Shown here: positions 37,201-54,880 of the stretch, one piece after another
How the letters are laid out: each line of letters begins with the position of its first letter
How positions within the stretch are numbered: the stretch's first letter is position 1
Assembly: GCA_009746045.1 (NCBI GenBank)
Contig: RPFO01000333.1
Span: forward strand, 294,242 to 358,241
DNA: 64,000 bases
Reading direction: 5' to 3'
DNA from: Mesostigma viride
Taxonomy: Eukaryota > Streptophyta > Mesostigmatophyceae > Mesostigmatales > Mesostigmataceae
Notes under the pieces: model-generated
What the model saw: the letters and a program-made list of their open reading frames with translations, nothing else
Databases searched by the model: none
Told to the model about the DNA's origin: nothing
Program-made: the position numbers and the translations under genes

Positions 37201-38520
37201 CGCACCCGATCCTTTGCCCCCGCCAGGCCCAGGCTTTTCGCCATCGCCGCAATGTCGTCCACGCTGAAGCCAAAGTAGCTGTCGTCCGCGGGGCGACCCT
37301 CCTCACCCTCGTCTGCATCCGACGATCGACCCTCGCCTTCATCCCCTTCGTCCTCATCCTCCTCCTCGTCCTCCTCCTCCTCATCGTTGTCATCCAGGGG
37401 GGCACGTGCGGCTCTGCGGGTGGCCGAGCTGAAATGCCACCGAGTTCAACCGCCATGGGAATGGGCAGTAGAGCCAAGGAAACGTTTTGTTAGAAAAGGG
37501 AAAGGGTTGGTAACAGATGTGAGTCTTTGTCAGCAAGGAGGAATTCTTGAAAGCAAAAGGTTAACTATGTTAGCCACTTGTCATCCCAGGTCCACCTTGC
37601 ACATGGCCAACATGCAGCATGTGACGGACACATGCGAAGGAAGCACAGGGTAAGCGGGTGGCACGCAGAACAGAGCTCATCATGCCGGCCCGGGCGGTCA
37701 GCCGCCACCTCCGCGGCATGCCGGTCGCCTGCTTCCCGCCGCTCGCAGCCAAGGTCTGCCGAACCGCGCGGCCCAGGTGGCAGGCAACGGCCCGTCTCCT
37801 ACTCAACCGCAAGTGTCCAAGCGATCTGCTGCAGGTAATCAAGTTAGCAAGGATGCCACGCCGGCAATTAGAGTCATCCAACTAGAGTGATCAATGGTAG
37901 AGTACGGACACCACGCCTTACCATAAGCGCACGCCTTACCATAAGAGTACACAGCCTGTCGACCCAGGTTGGAACCACTTGACAACACCGATCTTCAAAC
38001 CAAGCCTCTGCCATTCTTCTTTGAAATGGCAAACAAGGCTGTCAATACATAGGTAGTAACTCAGGGTGCTGCGAGCTACCCAACCTCACTGGCAAGTCCA
38101 GAGGACGTACGCGTCCGCGCGCTGCTTCAGCGCCTGCCGCTTCTTGGCCGCCAGACGCTCGTATTCCCCCACATCCGTCCCCTCGCTAGCACCTGCGTCC
38201 GGCTGGGCAGCAAGCGAGCCCGATGCGGACCTGGCGTTAAAGCTGAAGGGGTCCCAGCCGTCATCATACAGGGCGTCCGCCTCGTCGTCCTCCACCGTCC
38301 GGTCTGCACCCATCTCGTAATCCTCGTCCGCATCCTCTTCCTCGTCCATCTCCTCGTCCTCGTCCTCCTCCTCCATGAGCTGCTCGTCCTCGTCGTCGCC
38401 CTCGTCATCCGGGTCGGTGTCTGGGTCACCGCTGCGTTGGCGACGTTCGGAGCCGGACGGTTGACGGTGATCAGGGGAGTCGCTCGGGGAGTCTTCGTCA
38501 AAAGCGATGTCTTCCCACAT
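575..38520 (-). CDS. GTF3C3: TFIIIC TPR subunit (GTF3C3/Tfc4/Sfc4-like), 13 exons visible, 3' end outside window
   Basis: The product is probably the TPR subunit of TFIIIC, the nuclear factor that binds the A and B boxes of tRNA genes and recruits TFIIIB for RNA polymerase III. I built the model by hand: 13 exons joined at GT-AG borders with matching phase, about 909 residues so far. Order: acidic N-terminus (about 1-215), a basic stretch and first TPR (RRRGQRGQR, then [16 protein letters not shown]), successive TPRs through about residue 600, a Gly/Ala/Pro-rich insertion followed by [19 protein letters not shown], a basic then poly-Glu linker, and a helical segment [20 protein letters not shown]. 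This order matches the known family. Full family members run to roughly 900-1,050 residues, so only a C-terminal part is missing. At least 38 kb for this gene is extreme and comes from intronic satellites. Exon borders are inferred without transcripts. Confidence 0.88.
1552..2046. repeat. 31-bp minisatellite, about 16 copies, derived from the exon 12/intron 12 junction
   Basis: On the minus strand each unit starts CTGCCGCTCTTCCTACA, identical to the last exon 12 bases before the final G, and continues TGTGGG where the gene has GGTGGG. The splice-donor region is therefore copied, but with the last exonic G changed to T. The array starts about 28 bases into intron 12. Variation is mostly gta/gca/gaa at one position. 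Confidence 0.95.
2074..2169 (-). CDS. GTF3C3: GTF3C3-like exon 12
   Basis: The acceptor GAGCGCAG gives [20 protein letters not shown] then [23 protein letters not shown] matches the start of the C-terminal TPR block in TFC4 relatives. Ends CTACAG before donor GTGGGC, phase 0. The intron that follows carries a 31-bp array copied from this junction. Confidence 0.87.
2802..3074 (-). CDS. GTF3C3: GTF3C3-like exon 11 (basic then poly-Glu linker)
   Basis: Contains [16 protein letters not shown], then an acidic part [20 protein letters not shown] and a run of about 28 Glu from a (GAG)n tract, ending ADESQP. A basic linker before the last helical block is a family trait. The 5' border is the least certain of the gene: CTCCCTCAG was chosen because it keeps phase 0, but other AGs lie close by. 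Donor GTGCGT at 2801. Confidence 0.75.
2819..2901 (-). repeat. (GAG)n trinucleotide tract inside exon 11
   Basis: An almost pure CTC/GAG run, in frame and coding for poly-Glu within exon 11. It is the only long satellite tract in the gene that lies within predicted coding sequence. Confidence 0.9.
4154..8914. repeat. 14-bp minisatellite in intron 10, about 340 copies
   Basis: Unit GGCACGGAGGGTAA with scattered variants (ggtacg, ggtggg, ggcaag) and occasional truncated units. It has a higher-order duplication: marker variants near 4879-5940 recur in the same order exactly 1,446 bp downstream (6325-7386). All minus frames are stop-free, giving false open frames of more than 1,600 codons. It lies between exons 10 and 11. 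Confidence 0.97.
9140..9335. repeat. Imperfect short tandem repeats (cttattcaagaggctcctgt family)
   Basis: About eight imperfect copies of an 18-21 bp phrase built on TTATTCA plus CTCCTG, in intron 10 not far from the 14-bp array. No coding signal. Confidence 0.8.
9803..10248 (-). CDS. GTF3C3: GTF3C3-like exon 10 (low-complexity insertion plus TPR)
   Basis: The acceptor GTGTGACAG completes Gly and opens a Gly-rich, then Ala/Pro-rich stretch of about 100 residues with no recognisable fold. It is followed by [20 protein letters not shown] and [14 protein letters not shown], matching the 'L.Y.R..LL...G...E....' helices of the family. Ends ACTGCATG before donor GTGGGC, phase 0. The acceptor is preceded by a short CGCA/TGCG run at about 10260-10300. 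Confidence 0.85.
10833..10949 (-). CDS. GTF3C3: GTF3C3-like exon 9 (TPR)
   Basis: The acceptor GTCTGCCAG gives [19 protein letters not shown] then [19 protein letters not shown]. It continues the TPR begun in exon 8 ([20 protein letters not shown]). Donor GTGAGG at 10832, phase 1. Confidence 0.92.
12050..12128 (-). CDS. GTF3C3: GTF3C3-like exon 8 (TPR, first helices)
   Basis: The acceptor GTCTGTCAG gives [20 protein letters not shown] then RQCFVA, leaving one base that is completed to Val by exon 9. Donor GTACGC at 12049. The ..LG.A..D.G....A.. spacing is that of a TPR. Confidence 0.9.
12329..12481 (-). CDS. GTF3C3: GTF3C3-like exon 7 (TPR)
   Basis: The acceptor CACCCACAG gives [16 protein letters not shown], then [20 protein letters not shown] and [19 protein letters not shown] is evident ([17 protein letters not shown]). 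51 codons, phase 0 at both ends; donor GTACGT at 12328. Confidence 0.92.
12938..13207 (-). CDS. GTF3C3: GTF3C3-like exon 6 (TPR)
   Basis: The acceptor CACCCCCAG is followed by [18 protein letters not shown], then [35 protein letters not shown] and [16 protein letters not shown]. This corresponds to the 'HPE...LAELY...G....AL' TPR of the family. Exactly 90 codons, phase 0 at both ends; donor GTGCGT at 12937. Confidence 0.93.
13290..13690. repeat. 36-bp minisatellite in intron 5, about 11 copies
   Basis: Nearly identical 36-bp units end about 80 nt from the acceptor of exon 6. On the minus strand each unit contains a pyrimidine-rich run followed by CATGCAG, which resembles a 3' splice site. 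Since 36 is divisible by three, the same peptide recurs in each frame, giving false open frames. Confidence 0.96.
13786..16290. repeat. 30/31-bp minisatellite in intron 5, about 83 copies
   Basis: Unit catcccctcgtctccaccag plus ccagcgttcg, in 30-bp and 31-bp forms (an extra C after catcccc) that shift the frame often. Single-base variants (ctcatc, cctctc, tcaacc, agcgagc) are scattered along the array. It lies between exons 6 and 5. The plus-strand frame of 1,134 codons across it is an artefact. Confidence 0.96.
17091..17286 (-). CDS. GTF3C3: GTF3C3-like exon 5 (TPR)
   Basis: The acceptor TGCGCAG completes a Ser codon and gives [19 protein letters not shown], then [19 protein letters not shown] and [14 protein letters not shown]. 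The phrase QGN.RQ..YCLDR is a strong family signature. Donor GTGGGT at 17090, phase 0. Confidence 0.94.
17670..18231. repeat. 20-bp minisatellite in intron 4, about 28 identical copies
   Basis: Unit CCCGCACAGATACAGTGAAC, essentially perfect. On the minus strand it begins about 25 nt downstream of the exon 4 donor, and the bases between (ATCTGTGCGGGG) are already a partial unit. All minus frames are open. Confidence 0.97.
18256..18434 (-). CDS. GTF3C3: GTF3C3-like exon 4 (TPR)
   Basis: The acceptor GGTGCAG precedes [19 protein letters not shown], then [19 protein letters not shown] and [16 protein letters not shown]. The spacing of small and aromatic residues (Y..LG..Y..LG....A) is that of TPRs, and IAQWRHLA is typical of this TFIIIC subunit. 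It ends in phase 2 before donor GTGGTG at 18255. Confidence 0.93.
18462..19160. repeat. 24-bp minisatellite at the 3' end of intron 3, about 29 copies
   Basis: Units built on GCAGCCAGCATGTGGCC plus aatgcaa, with variants. On the minus strand the unit phrase CTTGCATCGGCCACATGC resembles the intron's own last bases before exon 4 (CTTGCGTCGGCCGCGTGC, then GGTGCAG). The array was thus probably seeded from the acceptor side of intron 3. It abuts the 31-bp array at about 19168. Confidence 0.93.
19168..36160. repeat. 31-bp minisatellite filling intron 3, about 548 copies, exon-intron junction unit
   Basis: On the minus strand the unit is the last 21 nt of exon 3 (ending CGCTATCACGAG) followed by the first 10 nt of intron 3 (GTGGGCGCAA). 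Every unit therefore carries a GAG|GTGGGC splice donor. Units from about 19,350 to 32,690 look identical; variants (catggc for catcgc; gtgaca for gtgata) cluster in the exon 3-proximal 3.5 kb and at the far end. One shortened unit lies near 35,320. The unit has no stop in any minus frame and its length is not a multiple of three, so all three frames run open for 17 kb. Confidence 0.98.
36143..36271 (-). CDS. GTF3C3: GTF3C3-like exon 3 (first TPR helix)
   Basis: The acceptor CTGCAG precedes a basic stretch [15 protein letters not shown] and then [21 protein letters not shown]. It ends in CACGAG before the donor GTGGGC. Joined to exon 4 this gives [15 protein letters not shown], a textbook TPR helix turn, which fixes the donor. 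The last 21 nt of this exon are the exonic part of the 31-bp satellite unit that fills intron 3. Confidence 0.92.
36510..37127. repeat. (GGGGCA)n array in intron 2, about 103 copies
   Basis: A plus-strand GGGGCA hexamer array, with a few 5-nt units (gggca) that shift phase, followed by short AGT/AGC runs. Its G-runs lie on the non-template strand for the divergent gene side and on the template strand of the GTF3C3-like gene. It could form G-quadruplexes. It sits between exons 3 and 2. Confidence 0.97.
37206..37428 (-). CDS. GTF3C3: GTF3C3-like exon 2
   Basis: The acceptor CATTTCAG is followed by an open frame with a second acidic block ([20 protein letters not shown]) and then [20 protein letters not shown]. 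It ends at GATCGG before the donor GTGCGT. The phase joins exon 1 and leaves phase 0. Confidence 0.82.
37640..37842. other. GC-rich island inside intron 1, open in one frame on each strand
   Basis: A GC-rich block within otherwise AT-richer intron 1. The plus strand reads [17 protein letters not shown] and on to CPSDLLQ, followed by CAG|GTAATC, which looks like a donor. The minus strand is also open ([17 protein letters not shown]). Neither resembles a family I know, and neither is needed to keep the GTF3C3-like reading frame. It could be an alternative exon or chance. Confidence 0.25.
38090..38520 (-). CDS. GTF3C3: GTF3C3-like exon 1 (acidic N-terminus)
   Basis: Starts at the first in-frame ATG (38520-38518, [17 protein letters not shown]). 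An open frame continues upstream only to a TGA, with no earlier in-frame ATG. The segment is rich in Asp and Glu ([20 protein letters not shown]) and ends with YVLWTC. The donor GTGAGG begins at 38089, leaving phase 2 (CA), which is completed to His by the next exon. Acidic N-termini are usual in Tfc4/GTF3C3. Confidence 0.8.
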
Positions 38521-38522
38521 TT

Positions 38523-38558
38523 CTACGGCTGCCTCCAAATGCGCTGATGGATTCCCAT
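38523..38558 (-). promoter_or_regulatory. Upstream ORF (11 codons) before the GTF3C3-like start
   Basis: ATG at 38558 lies in a strong context (ACCACCATGG), reads MGIHQRIWRQP and stops at TAG two bases before the main ATG at 38520. If the transcript starts upstream of it, translation of the TFIIIC subunit would depend on reinitiation or leaky scanning. An unrecognised first intron that removes it is possible. Confidence 0.45.
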
Positions 38559-39265
38559 GGTGGTCGACCGATAAACTAGATCATACGGCATACGGATCAC
38601 ATTAGAACGTCCAATTGCCACCGCAGCACTTACATCCGTAATCCTGCGTGCCACCCAATTAGCTGCCTAATAAGGCTGCGCGCTGCATAAGGCCCACCCC
38701 ATCCCTGAGCTCAAAGAACCAGACGGGCAACGAAGCCTATCCAGGCGATGAAGACCATCTGCGGGGTTTGGGCCAACGAATCAGTTCAAGTCAAGAAGTG
38801 CCCAGATTCCAGCCCGCTGATCACATTCCGGGAAGAGGCAATTTTTTCCTGAAGCGATTTTCGTAATGCTATTCTGGGTAAGGGAGCTCTCGTTTTCGCA
38901 GATACCGGGTCCGCCAGGAGCAGGAACAAAAATGTGATCGCGCGAGCACCTGGCGAGCAACTGGTACAGTAGTGTTTGCGCAGACGTCTTCAACCCAAGC
39001 TGCTGATCTCACGCTTTCATCAATTGTTGAAAGCACCGCGGTTCTCCGTTTGCTGGCGGCCGCCACGTGCATGGTGTTCCTTCGCGCACCCTGCTACAAC
39101 AGACCCTGGAGTACATTCACCCCAGCTGCGACCCCGTTGTTGGCAGAGACTGCCTCCGCAAAATTCCCAATTGAAATGACCGCCATTACTTATTACAGTT
39201 AATTACCGGTATATAAAATCCCCGACGAATAATAGGCAGAGCAAACCAAACCAGACATTGGATTT
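38559..39265. promoter_or_regulatory. Divergent intergenic region between the GTF3C3-like and Myb genes
   Basis: About 0.7 kb, less GC-rich than its surroundings and free of tandem arrays, separates the two divergent starts. A TATA-like box serves the plus-strand gene (next entry). No clear TATA box is seen facing the minus-strand gene. A shared bidirectional promoter is an inference from the layout. Confidence 0.6.
39210..39218 (+). promoter_or_regulatory. TATA-like box of the Myb gene
   Basis: TATATAAAA preceded by GC (ACCGG). It lies about 55-70 nt before the first ATGs (39266, 39279), which would place a start site near 39240. Confidence 0.5.
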
Positions 39266-49325
<10,060 letters not shown>

Positions 49326-50247
49326 GAGGGCATTGGAACCAGGGTAACACGAGTAGGCACCTACGGGCCGAGCCATGATATCAGTGTGAGCACTCTACCT
49401 AGCGCATTATGTGTCTCTATTTGGACATGGCTCTTGTGAGCATTGATATCCTTAGATAGGTTTCAGATTTTCATGGCTTACCGGAGCAGATTAAAGCAGC
49501 ATTGCTTTACAATCTCACACCTTAGTGCACGTGGATGGTATCCACGTTCACATGGCGCTGCCGCAGCTGCTGTTTGATGGGCCGAATTTCAAAAGCTAGT
49601 TTTGTATGCTGATTGCCAGGAGTTGAGCATGCCGGCCACCCGGCGTATCAAGGAACGCTGACATGGCCCTGACCTTGTCGGGCAAAAGCTTTGTCATAAA
49701 TCTGATGTGCTTTGAACTGGTTAACCTATGGGGATGTGTCCAAGTGTTTGATTACCTGGCACGTGCGCAGCTACTCGGCTGAGTTGCTGTATTGTACAGA
49801 GGTGAGAGATCCAGCCTGGCAACATCCAGCCCAGGCCTGACCTTGGGAGGATCGGCCAGCCTACAACAATGAATTCTATTGGAGACAACTGGTCTTCAGA
49901 CCTCAACAGCGACTGTCCATGCCCACAGGGATTGTGAACCCGTGCGCACGTTGCAACATGCATTGCGACAAGGAAAAGTAGGCTGCCACGTATGCAACCA
50001 GGCACAGAACTTGAAACGCTTGCCACTGATGTCTGTGTTTGGTCCGTCGCGACCTGGGCACATGGCCTACTGGTAGATATGGGTATGATACCTGCATGCG
50101 CATACAGGCCTTGTCAGCAATAAGTGTACCAGGCAAGCTCGGGCAGGGACTATGTATACACCAGCAATTGCGCGGCGTTAGCATCATTGCATGCTCATAT
50201 AGATACATATAAGTTCTGCAATCATTGTGTGCCTCAAGAATACATAT
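49326..50247. other. Intergenic region after the Myb gene
   Basis: AT-richer sequence without satellite arrays or supportable exons. It should contain the 3' UTR and poly(A) site of the Myb gene. No recognisable RNA gene was seen. Confidence 0.5.
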
Positions 50248-50256
50248 ATTATACGA

Positions 50257-50507
50257 TGATTTATCTAGTACCAAATCCGAAAGGCTTGCATCACTCCCCG
50301 GACAGGAGAACTTTTGCGGATGACTGTAGGTGTAAGTTGGCGATGCCATGGTATCCGGAGACGTCCGTCCTATAGTCAGCAAAATTGGTGCGAGAGGTCC
50401 CCAGTTCGATTCCGGTCGGATTCATTTGCAGATCGCGTTTTCCGCGTTTTCCGCGGCCTGGCACTGAACGCAAAGGTTTTCACCTTTGCGGAGTGTCTGA
50501 TCAGAAT
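50257..50507. repeat. Terminal direct repeat, copy 1
   Basis: 251 bp matching 50655-50905 along its whole length. Contains the tRNA-like segment at 50362-50423 and an inverted-repeat pair AACGCAAAGG / CCTTTGCGG near its end. Confidence 0.9.
50362..50423 (+). other. tRNA-derived segment with B-box-like motif
   Basis: GTCCGTCCTATAGTC resembles a tRNA 5' end and D arm, and GGTCCCCAGTTCGATTCC resembles the variable loop and T arm (B-box core GTTCGATTCC), ending GTCGGATTC. The ends TCCG and CGGA can pair. The anticodon arm is shortened and the T stem is imperfect, so it is not a functional tRNA. It is more likely a relic Pol III promoter in a SINE-like sequence. Confidence 0.45.
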
Positions 50508-50654
50508 ATACGCTTGGCTGATTTCGATAGTACCGGCTACGCCCCCTTCTACTAAAAAGAAGGATTCAGCCGTGTTCAGCCCGTCTCACGGTGCGAGACT
50601 GAACAAGTCTCGCGTGCAGACACGTGTGTAGTACTCCTACACACAGATCTCGAG

Positions 50655-50905
50655 TGATTTATCTAGTACCAAATCCGAAAGGCTTGCATCACTCCCCGGA
50701 CAGGAGAACTTTTGCGGATGACTGTAGGTGTAAGTTGGCGATGCCATGGTATCCGGAGACGTCCGTCCTATAGTCAGCAAAATTGGTGCGAGAGGTCCCC
50801 AGTTCGATTCCGGTCGGATTCATTTGCAGATCGCGTTTTCCGCGTTTTCCGCGGCCTGGCACTGAACGCAAAGGTTTTCACCTTTGCGGAGTGTCTGATC
50901 AGAAT
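50655..50905. repeat. Terminal direct repeat, copy 2
   Basis: Second copy at an offset of 398 bp. The tRNA-like segment falls at 50760-50821. Confidence 0.9.
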
Positions 50906-50911
50906 TATACG

Positions 50912-51589
50912 TTGCGCCGGCAATCTTCGCGCGTTTCCTCTCAGAGGACTGCTATATTCTGATTACACTGATGTTTGACCGCAATTAAGCACACGACTGC
51001 CATGCATCCATGAATAGTTGTCTCTTGGTGGCCGTTGGGACTGTTGATCGAACTATATATAGGACCGCGGCCAGTACGTATTGATTTGGCTGTCTGTATG
51101 GCCGTAGTGGCCCTAGCTTATATTGAATTGAATTGAATTGAATTGAATTGTAACATAACTCCGTTGGGAGTATATGTAGCACATAGCCCTTGAGAGGGGG
51201 CATATGGCCTATCATACATCCTAAGCTACTTCCTGCAAGGGTGGGGATGTAAAGGACCCTTGCTCTAGGTGCACCAGGGCACGTGCATCCCCATGATCTT
51301 CAAGCTATGCCCAGCGAAGGGGGAGCCTGTCATGGGGGGGAAAGATCAGCATAGCTATACAAAGGCTAAAGCGTGGCTCTCAGCAGAGCTCTGTTACTCC
51401 CTGCATGGGCACAACATAACTAAATAAAGCTAGGCATCATCTGGAGTGTGGCTCATCATAGGCACACATGTACATTATTAAATAAAGCGCGTGGCTTAGC
51501 TGGGATAGTGCCTCTAGGAGGCGTACATGTACATGGCCACGGTCTATCTATTCTACACTACTACTGCTGTATTCCCCTAAGCTGGGGCG
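50912..51589. other. Intergenic region with small repeats
   Basis: Holds a (AATTG)n run of about five units at 51123-51150 and two imperfect 60-bp copies around 51418-51530, each with taaataaagc plus gtacat. No exon or RNA gene can be supported. Confidence 0.5.
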
Positions 51590-51710
51590 TCTGGAGTCGC
51601 TGGGGCCGCGGGGGGGGGGGTGTCGCCTGCCAGGGCTTGTGGCCGACGTAGATGGCCGCCCCCTTCCAGTACACCGGCTGGCCCGCCTTGGTCTGCCGGA
51701 GCTGGAGGTA
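51590..51710 (-). pseudogene. Relic of a LINE ORF1 C-terminal domain
   Basis: The minus strand reads YLQLRQTKAGQPVYWKG then AAIYVGHKPWQA, followed by a Pro/Ala tail. It aligns in pattern with VYWRGGDLMINHKMW of the ORF1 relic at 54.8 kb (a Gly-rich YW.G then a hydrophobic strand and a basic residue). Only this domain end is visible. Confidence 0.45.
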
Positions 51711-52861
51711 GGTAGCTTATATCAGTACACACAATTATAGTAGGAGTTAACAGTTGTCTGAGCACTTAATGTACGAATCGCACCCTCGTACAGGCCGCCG
51801 AAGAAAAAAAAAAAAACACCTCCTTCCGGCCGGCCTCATAATTAATAAATTGATTAGTCTCTCTCCTACATCCGTTCCGGCCTTGTAAATTGTACAAGTT
51901 ACCCATGCAAGGTATCTCCTTCAGATAGTCAATATACATTAAAAATTATAATTACTTACATCAGAGTGAAGGCACCCAACAAACATAAACAAAGCCAACG
52001 CTAACAAGAGTTGAAATTATATTATATTATATTATATTTTATTATATTTCATTTTTTATATATGTACCTACGTACGCTGTAAAAAAAAAGTCCAAAATTG
52101 TTAACGTACACGTAACAAAAATTCCAAAAACTCTTAGTACGATAATTAAGCGTACACGTATAAGGGTTACTACGGTAGTAAAGCTAGGACCTAGCTCAAG
52201 GCATGGAAGGAGGACGGCGAATGTTCACAAATCATCAAAGCCGCCGGCGCTAGACACAACCAGCGCAGGCCAGAATCATAATATTGCTGGCAGTCTTTCT
52301 ATCCATCCATGCACGTAAACTCTCCCAATCTGCCATGCATATCTAAATTAATGTGTTCGGCCGAGCCTATGTGTGGGCGCTCTGGACCATGGCCGGCAGC
52401 CTTACTGTATCCGCCACCTAGCAAATATAAGTGCAAGACAACTAGTGAGACAACTATTCCTGGACTAGCTATAGTGCCTCGCCTCAGAACATGGCTGGCC
52501 TGTTTGCGACGTCAACTGATGAGTATAATGCAATGCTCACACGGGGCATATTGCATCCACAGGGCCGGAGGCCGCGACAACCTGCAGGTGGTGGGTGTAA
52601 ACTGCCACGTACTACCTACTCGGGGTGCACAAGTGAGGTGCACCTGCACCACCATGGATTCCAGCAGCTCTGTAAAGTTGCTGACATGGGGTGGAAGATG
52701 ATCATAGACTAAGCAATGGCTAGGGCATGATGATCAATGGCGTCTCAGTAGAGAGTGGCTCTCTATAGCTGCATATGGGCAAAGCATCAAGGAGACAACC
52801 AGCATGGCTGACTCATAGCCGCGGATGCCTTACCCAACTGGAAGCCTGCATGGAACTCGAG
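51711..52861. other. AT-rich intergenic stretch
   Basis: Includes A-runs (51805-51815, 52081-52089), an ATTAT/ATATT run at 52018-52047, and two copies of the dispersed phrase acaaccagc (52254-52265, 52794-52803). One is followed by gcaggccaga exactly as in Myb gene intron 6. No gene recognised. Confidence 0.5.
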
Positions 52862-53240
52862 TAGGTAAATTAGAACTGCGTGGGCACCACCTTCCCCACT
52901 CACGATTCACGGGACAAGGCGGCACCCCCACCAGTCCTAGTGCTCATTACCTTCCGTTCCATTGTCAGAGGATAAGCGCCGGGCTGTTCCTGTCCTGCCG
53001 CAAGAAGCTGCACGACCTCTCCTGGACGCTGGACGACGATCGACCCGGACCCCCGGCCGCTCAGCAGCAGCAGCGATCGACGCGACCAGCCAGTGGCGGG
53101 AGTACCTCCGCCTGTCTACGTACCACAAGCTGCAAGACCCCAAGAAGCCAAATGCGGTGTTTTTGCGGGGCGGGGACAGTGATAGTCAACAACCAGCTGT
53201 GGATCGAAGGGCTCCCCTACGGGCTAGATTAATTAGCCAT
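52862..53240 (+). pseudogene. LINE ORF1 C-terminal relic, upstream copy
   Basis: A diverged copy of the 54570-54880 segment: LELRGHHLP, LFLSCRKKLHDLSWTLDDD and, in another frame, QWREYLRLSTYHKLQDPKK. Frames change at least twice, and the end encodes VIVNNQLW where the second copy has LMINHKMW. It is in the same orientation as the ORF1 relic that follows. Confidence 0.7.
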
Positions 53241-53509
53241 TTAGTCACACCAACGCTCGGGTGATGCAACCTCAGTTGACGTATCGCCATCCCATAGCTT
53301 GTCCATATGTGCGCCCATAATGGAGGTAAGTGTAAACGAAAATGGCTGACGGCGGTATGGCTGACGGCGGAGCTCAGATCTTTTGCGTCTGAGCCCCAAA
53401 TTCGGTCAGACCAGTTGCATTCGATGCGCTTTTTTTTTCAGACGCACACGCCAGTATAATCGGTTACGGCTGAAACGCAGTATTGCCAAAGTTACGCACG
53501 TGACCAGCT

Positions 53510-54880
53510 ATGACGACCAAAGCAAAACGAGGGCTGGAAAAGGAGCTGGCCCAGCTTCCCAGCGCCCAGCCCATCCCTCTCGCCCTCGCCATTGTTCAGC
53601 CGACAGGCTTACCCGCCGAACCCTCGCCAAGCGCCTCGCCTGAACCCAAGAAACCATGCCACGATCGCCACAAATGGAGCCAATACTTGCCTGGCGACGG
53701 AATGTTCTCCCTCTTCGAGTGGCAGAGACTGTCGCCGCAGGAATGCGTCGAGGTTCTCGAGTTCCTCGTACAGGAACGGAAGCTCTTCGTGGCCCCGAAG
53801 GGGGGGGCGGCTATCGACTACCGCGACACGTCCTGGCTCTACACCTTTGACGAACCAAGCCAACGCCTGTTTATCTTGACCAGCCACTACCAGCGCAACG
53901 TCGGCGACATCACCAGAGCGATCAACGCCAGCCTCGCACAGCCGGCTGCCCCATCGGCTCCCTCCCTCTGCAAGGATGACATCCGCGCAGTGCTGGAGGA
54001 GCACGTGACGTACCTGGCCGCTGGCCGAGAAGCTGACATCGCTGAACACCACGCTCAACACGGTGGAAGCCCGGGTCTCCAACGTGGAAACCAAGGTCGT
54101 CCACAAGCTACAACCCCAGTTCACGGCGCTACACACCGCGGCGCAGGCTTCGGAAAAGCATGCTGCACTTGTCTCTCGCCTTAACCAGGTGGAGGGCAAG
54201 TGTGGCGTGCTCCTGAAGAAGCTTGAGGCCATCACCGCCCACACCGAGGCCCTGGCCACACAGGTCCCCAAGATAGCGGAGCAGACGGCCACCATTGCAT
54301 CCCAGCCACCCCGGCAGGATGCTGGCGACCTCCCGCCGCTCTCCTACGCGGACCTGCTGCGGTCAGCGACCGCCTCCACCACCGACGCCATCGCCACAAA
54401 GCTCCAGGAGCTGGAGGACCACCGCCAGGCCCAGCAACGGGAGGTCACCGACCGCGCTCGCCGCGAGTGCCGAGTGGTGCTACGTCGCTTCCCCCAGAAG
54501 CCAGGTGAGACGTCAACTGACCTCTCTTGCTGACGAGCTCAAGGACCAGCTTCTTACCCTCATGGGCCTGGTAGGTGAGGTAGAACTGCGTGGGTGCCAC
54601 CGCCTTCCCCAATCACGGGACAAGGCGGCTCCCCCACCAGTCCTACTCACCTTCCCCTCGATCCCCTGAGGATAAGCAGCGGTTCCTCTCTCGTCGCAAG
54701 CGGTTGCACCACCTCACCTGGACGCTGGATGACGACCTCACCCCCGCTCAGCAACAGCAGCGACGCGACCTGTGGCCGGAATACCTCCGCCATAAGCAGG
54801 ACCCCCAGAAGCCCAAGGTGTACTGGAGGGGCGGGGACCTGATGATCAACCACAAGATGTGGACGCCCCCAGCGGGCTAG
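53510..54880 (+). pseudogene. LINE (non-LTR retrotransposon) ORF1-like protein, frameshifted
   Basis: Begins MTTKAKRGLEKELAQLP. The region has a predicted coiled-coil stretch (LNTTLNTVEARVSNVETK), then an RRM-like part (RVVLRRFPQKPGE, LADELKDQLLTLMGLVGE, RLPQSRDKAAPPPVLLTF) and a C-terminal part (EDKQRFLSRRKRLHHLTW, DDDLTPAQQQQRRDLW, VYWRGGDLMINHKMW). This is the usual layout of RNA-binding ORF1 proteins of LINEs. Three frames are used: one break is a 7-bp tandem duplication at 54014-54027, a second lies near 54525 and a third near 54665. No EN or RT follows in this orientation. Confidence 0.75.

Larger units (their letters stand above)
50248..50911. mobile_element. Short terminal-direct-repeat element with 8-bp target-site duplication
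   Basis: ATTATACG at 50248-50255 and again at 50904-50911 flanks a 648-bp body. The body has two 251-bp direct repeats that appear identical (50257-50507 and 50655-50905) around a 147-bp core. The repeats start TGATTTATC and include TGATCA close to the end. The core has short inverted repeats (CCTTCT/AGAAGG; GTCTC/GAGAC) and no coding capacity. This fits a non-autonomous miniature LTR-type element (TRIM); a dimeric SINE is the alternative because each repeat contains a tRNA-like segment. Identity of the repeats points to recent insertion. Confidence 0.7.

Noticed and set aside
50362-50423. Functional tRNA gene
   Set aside because: Only about 62 nt, no proper anticodon arm and an imperfect T stem; it lies inside a repeated element.
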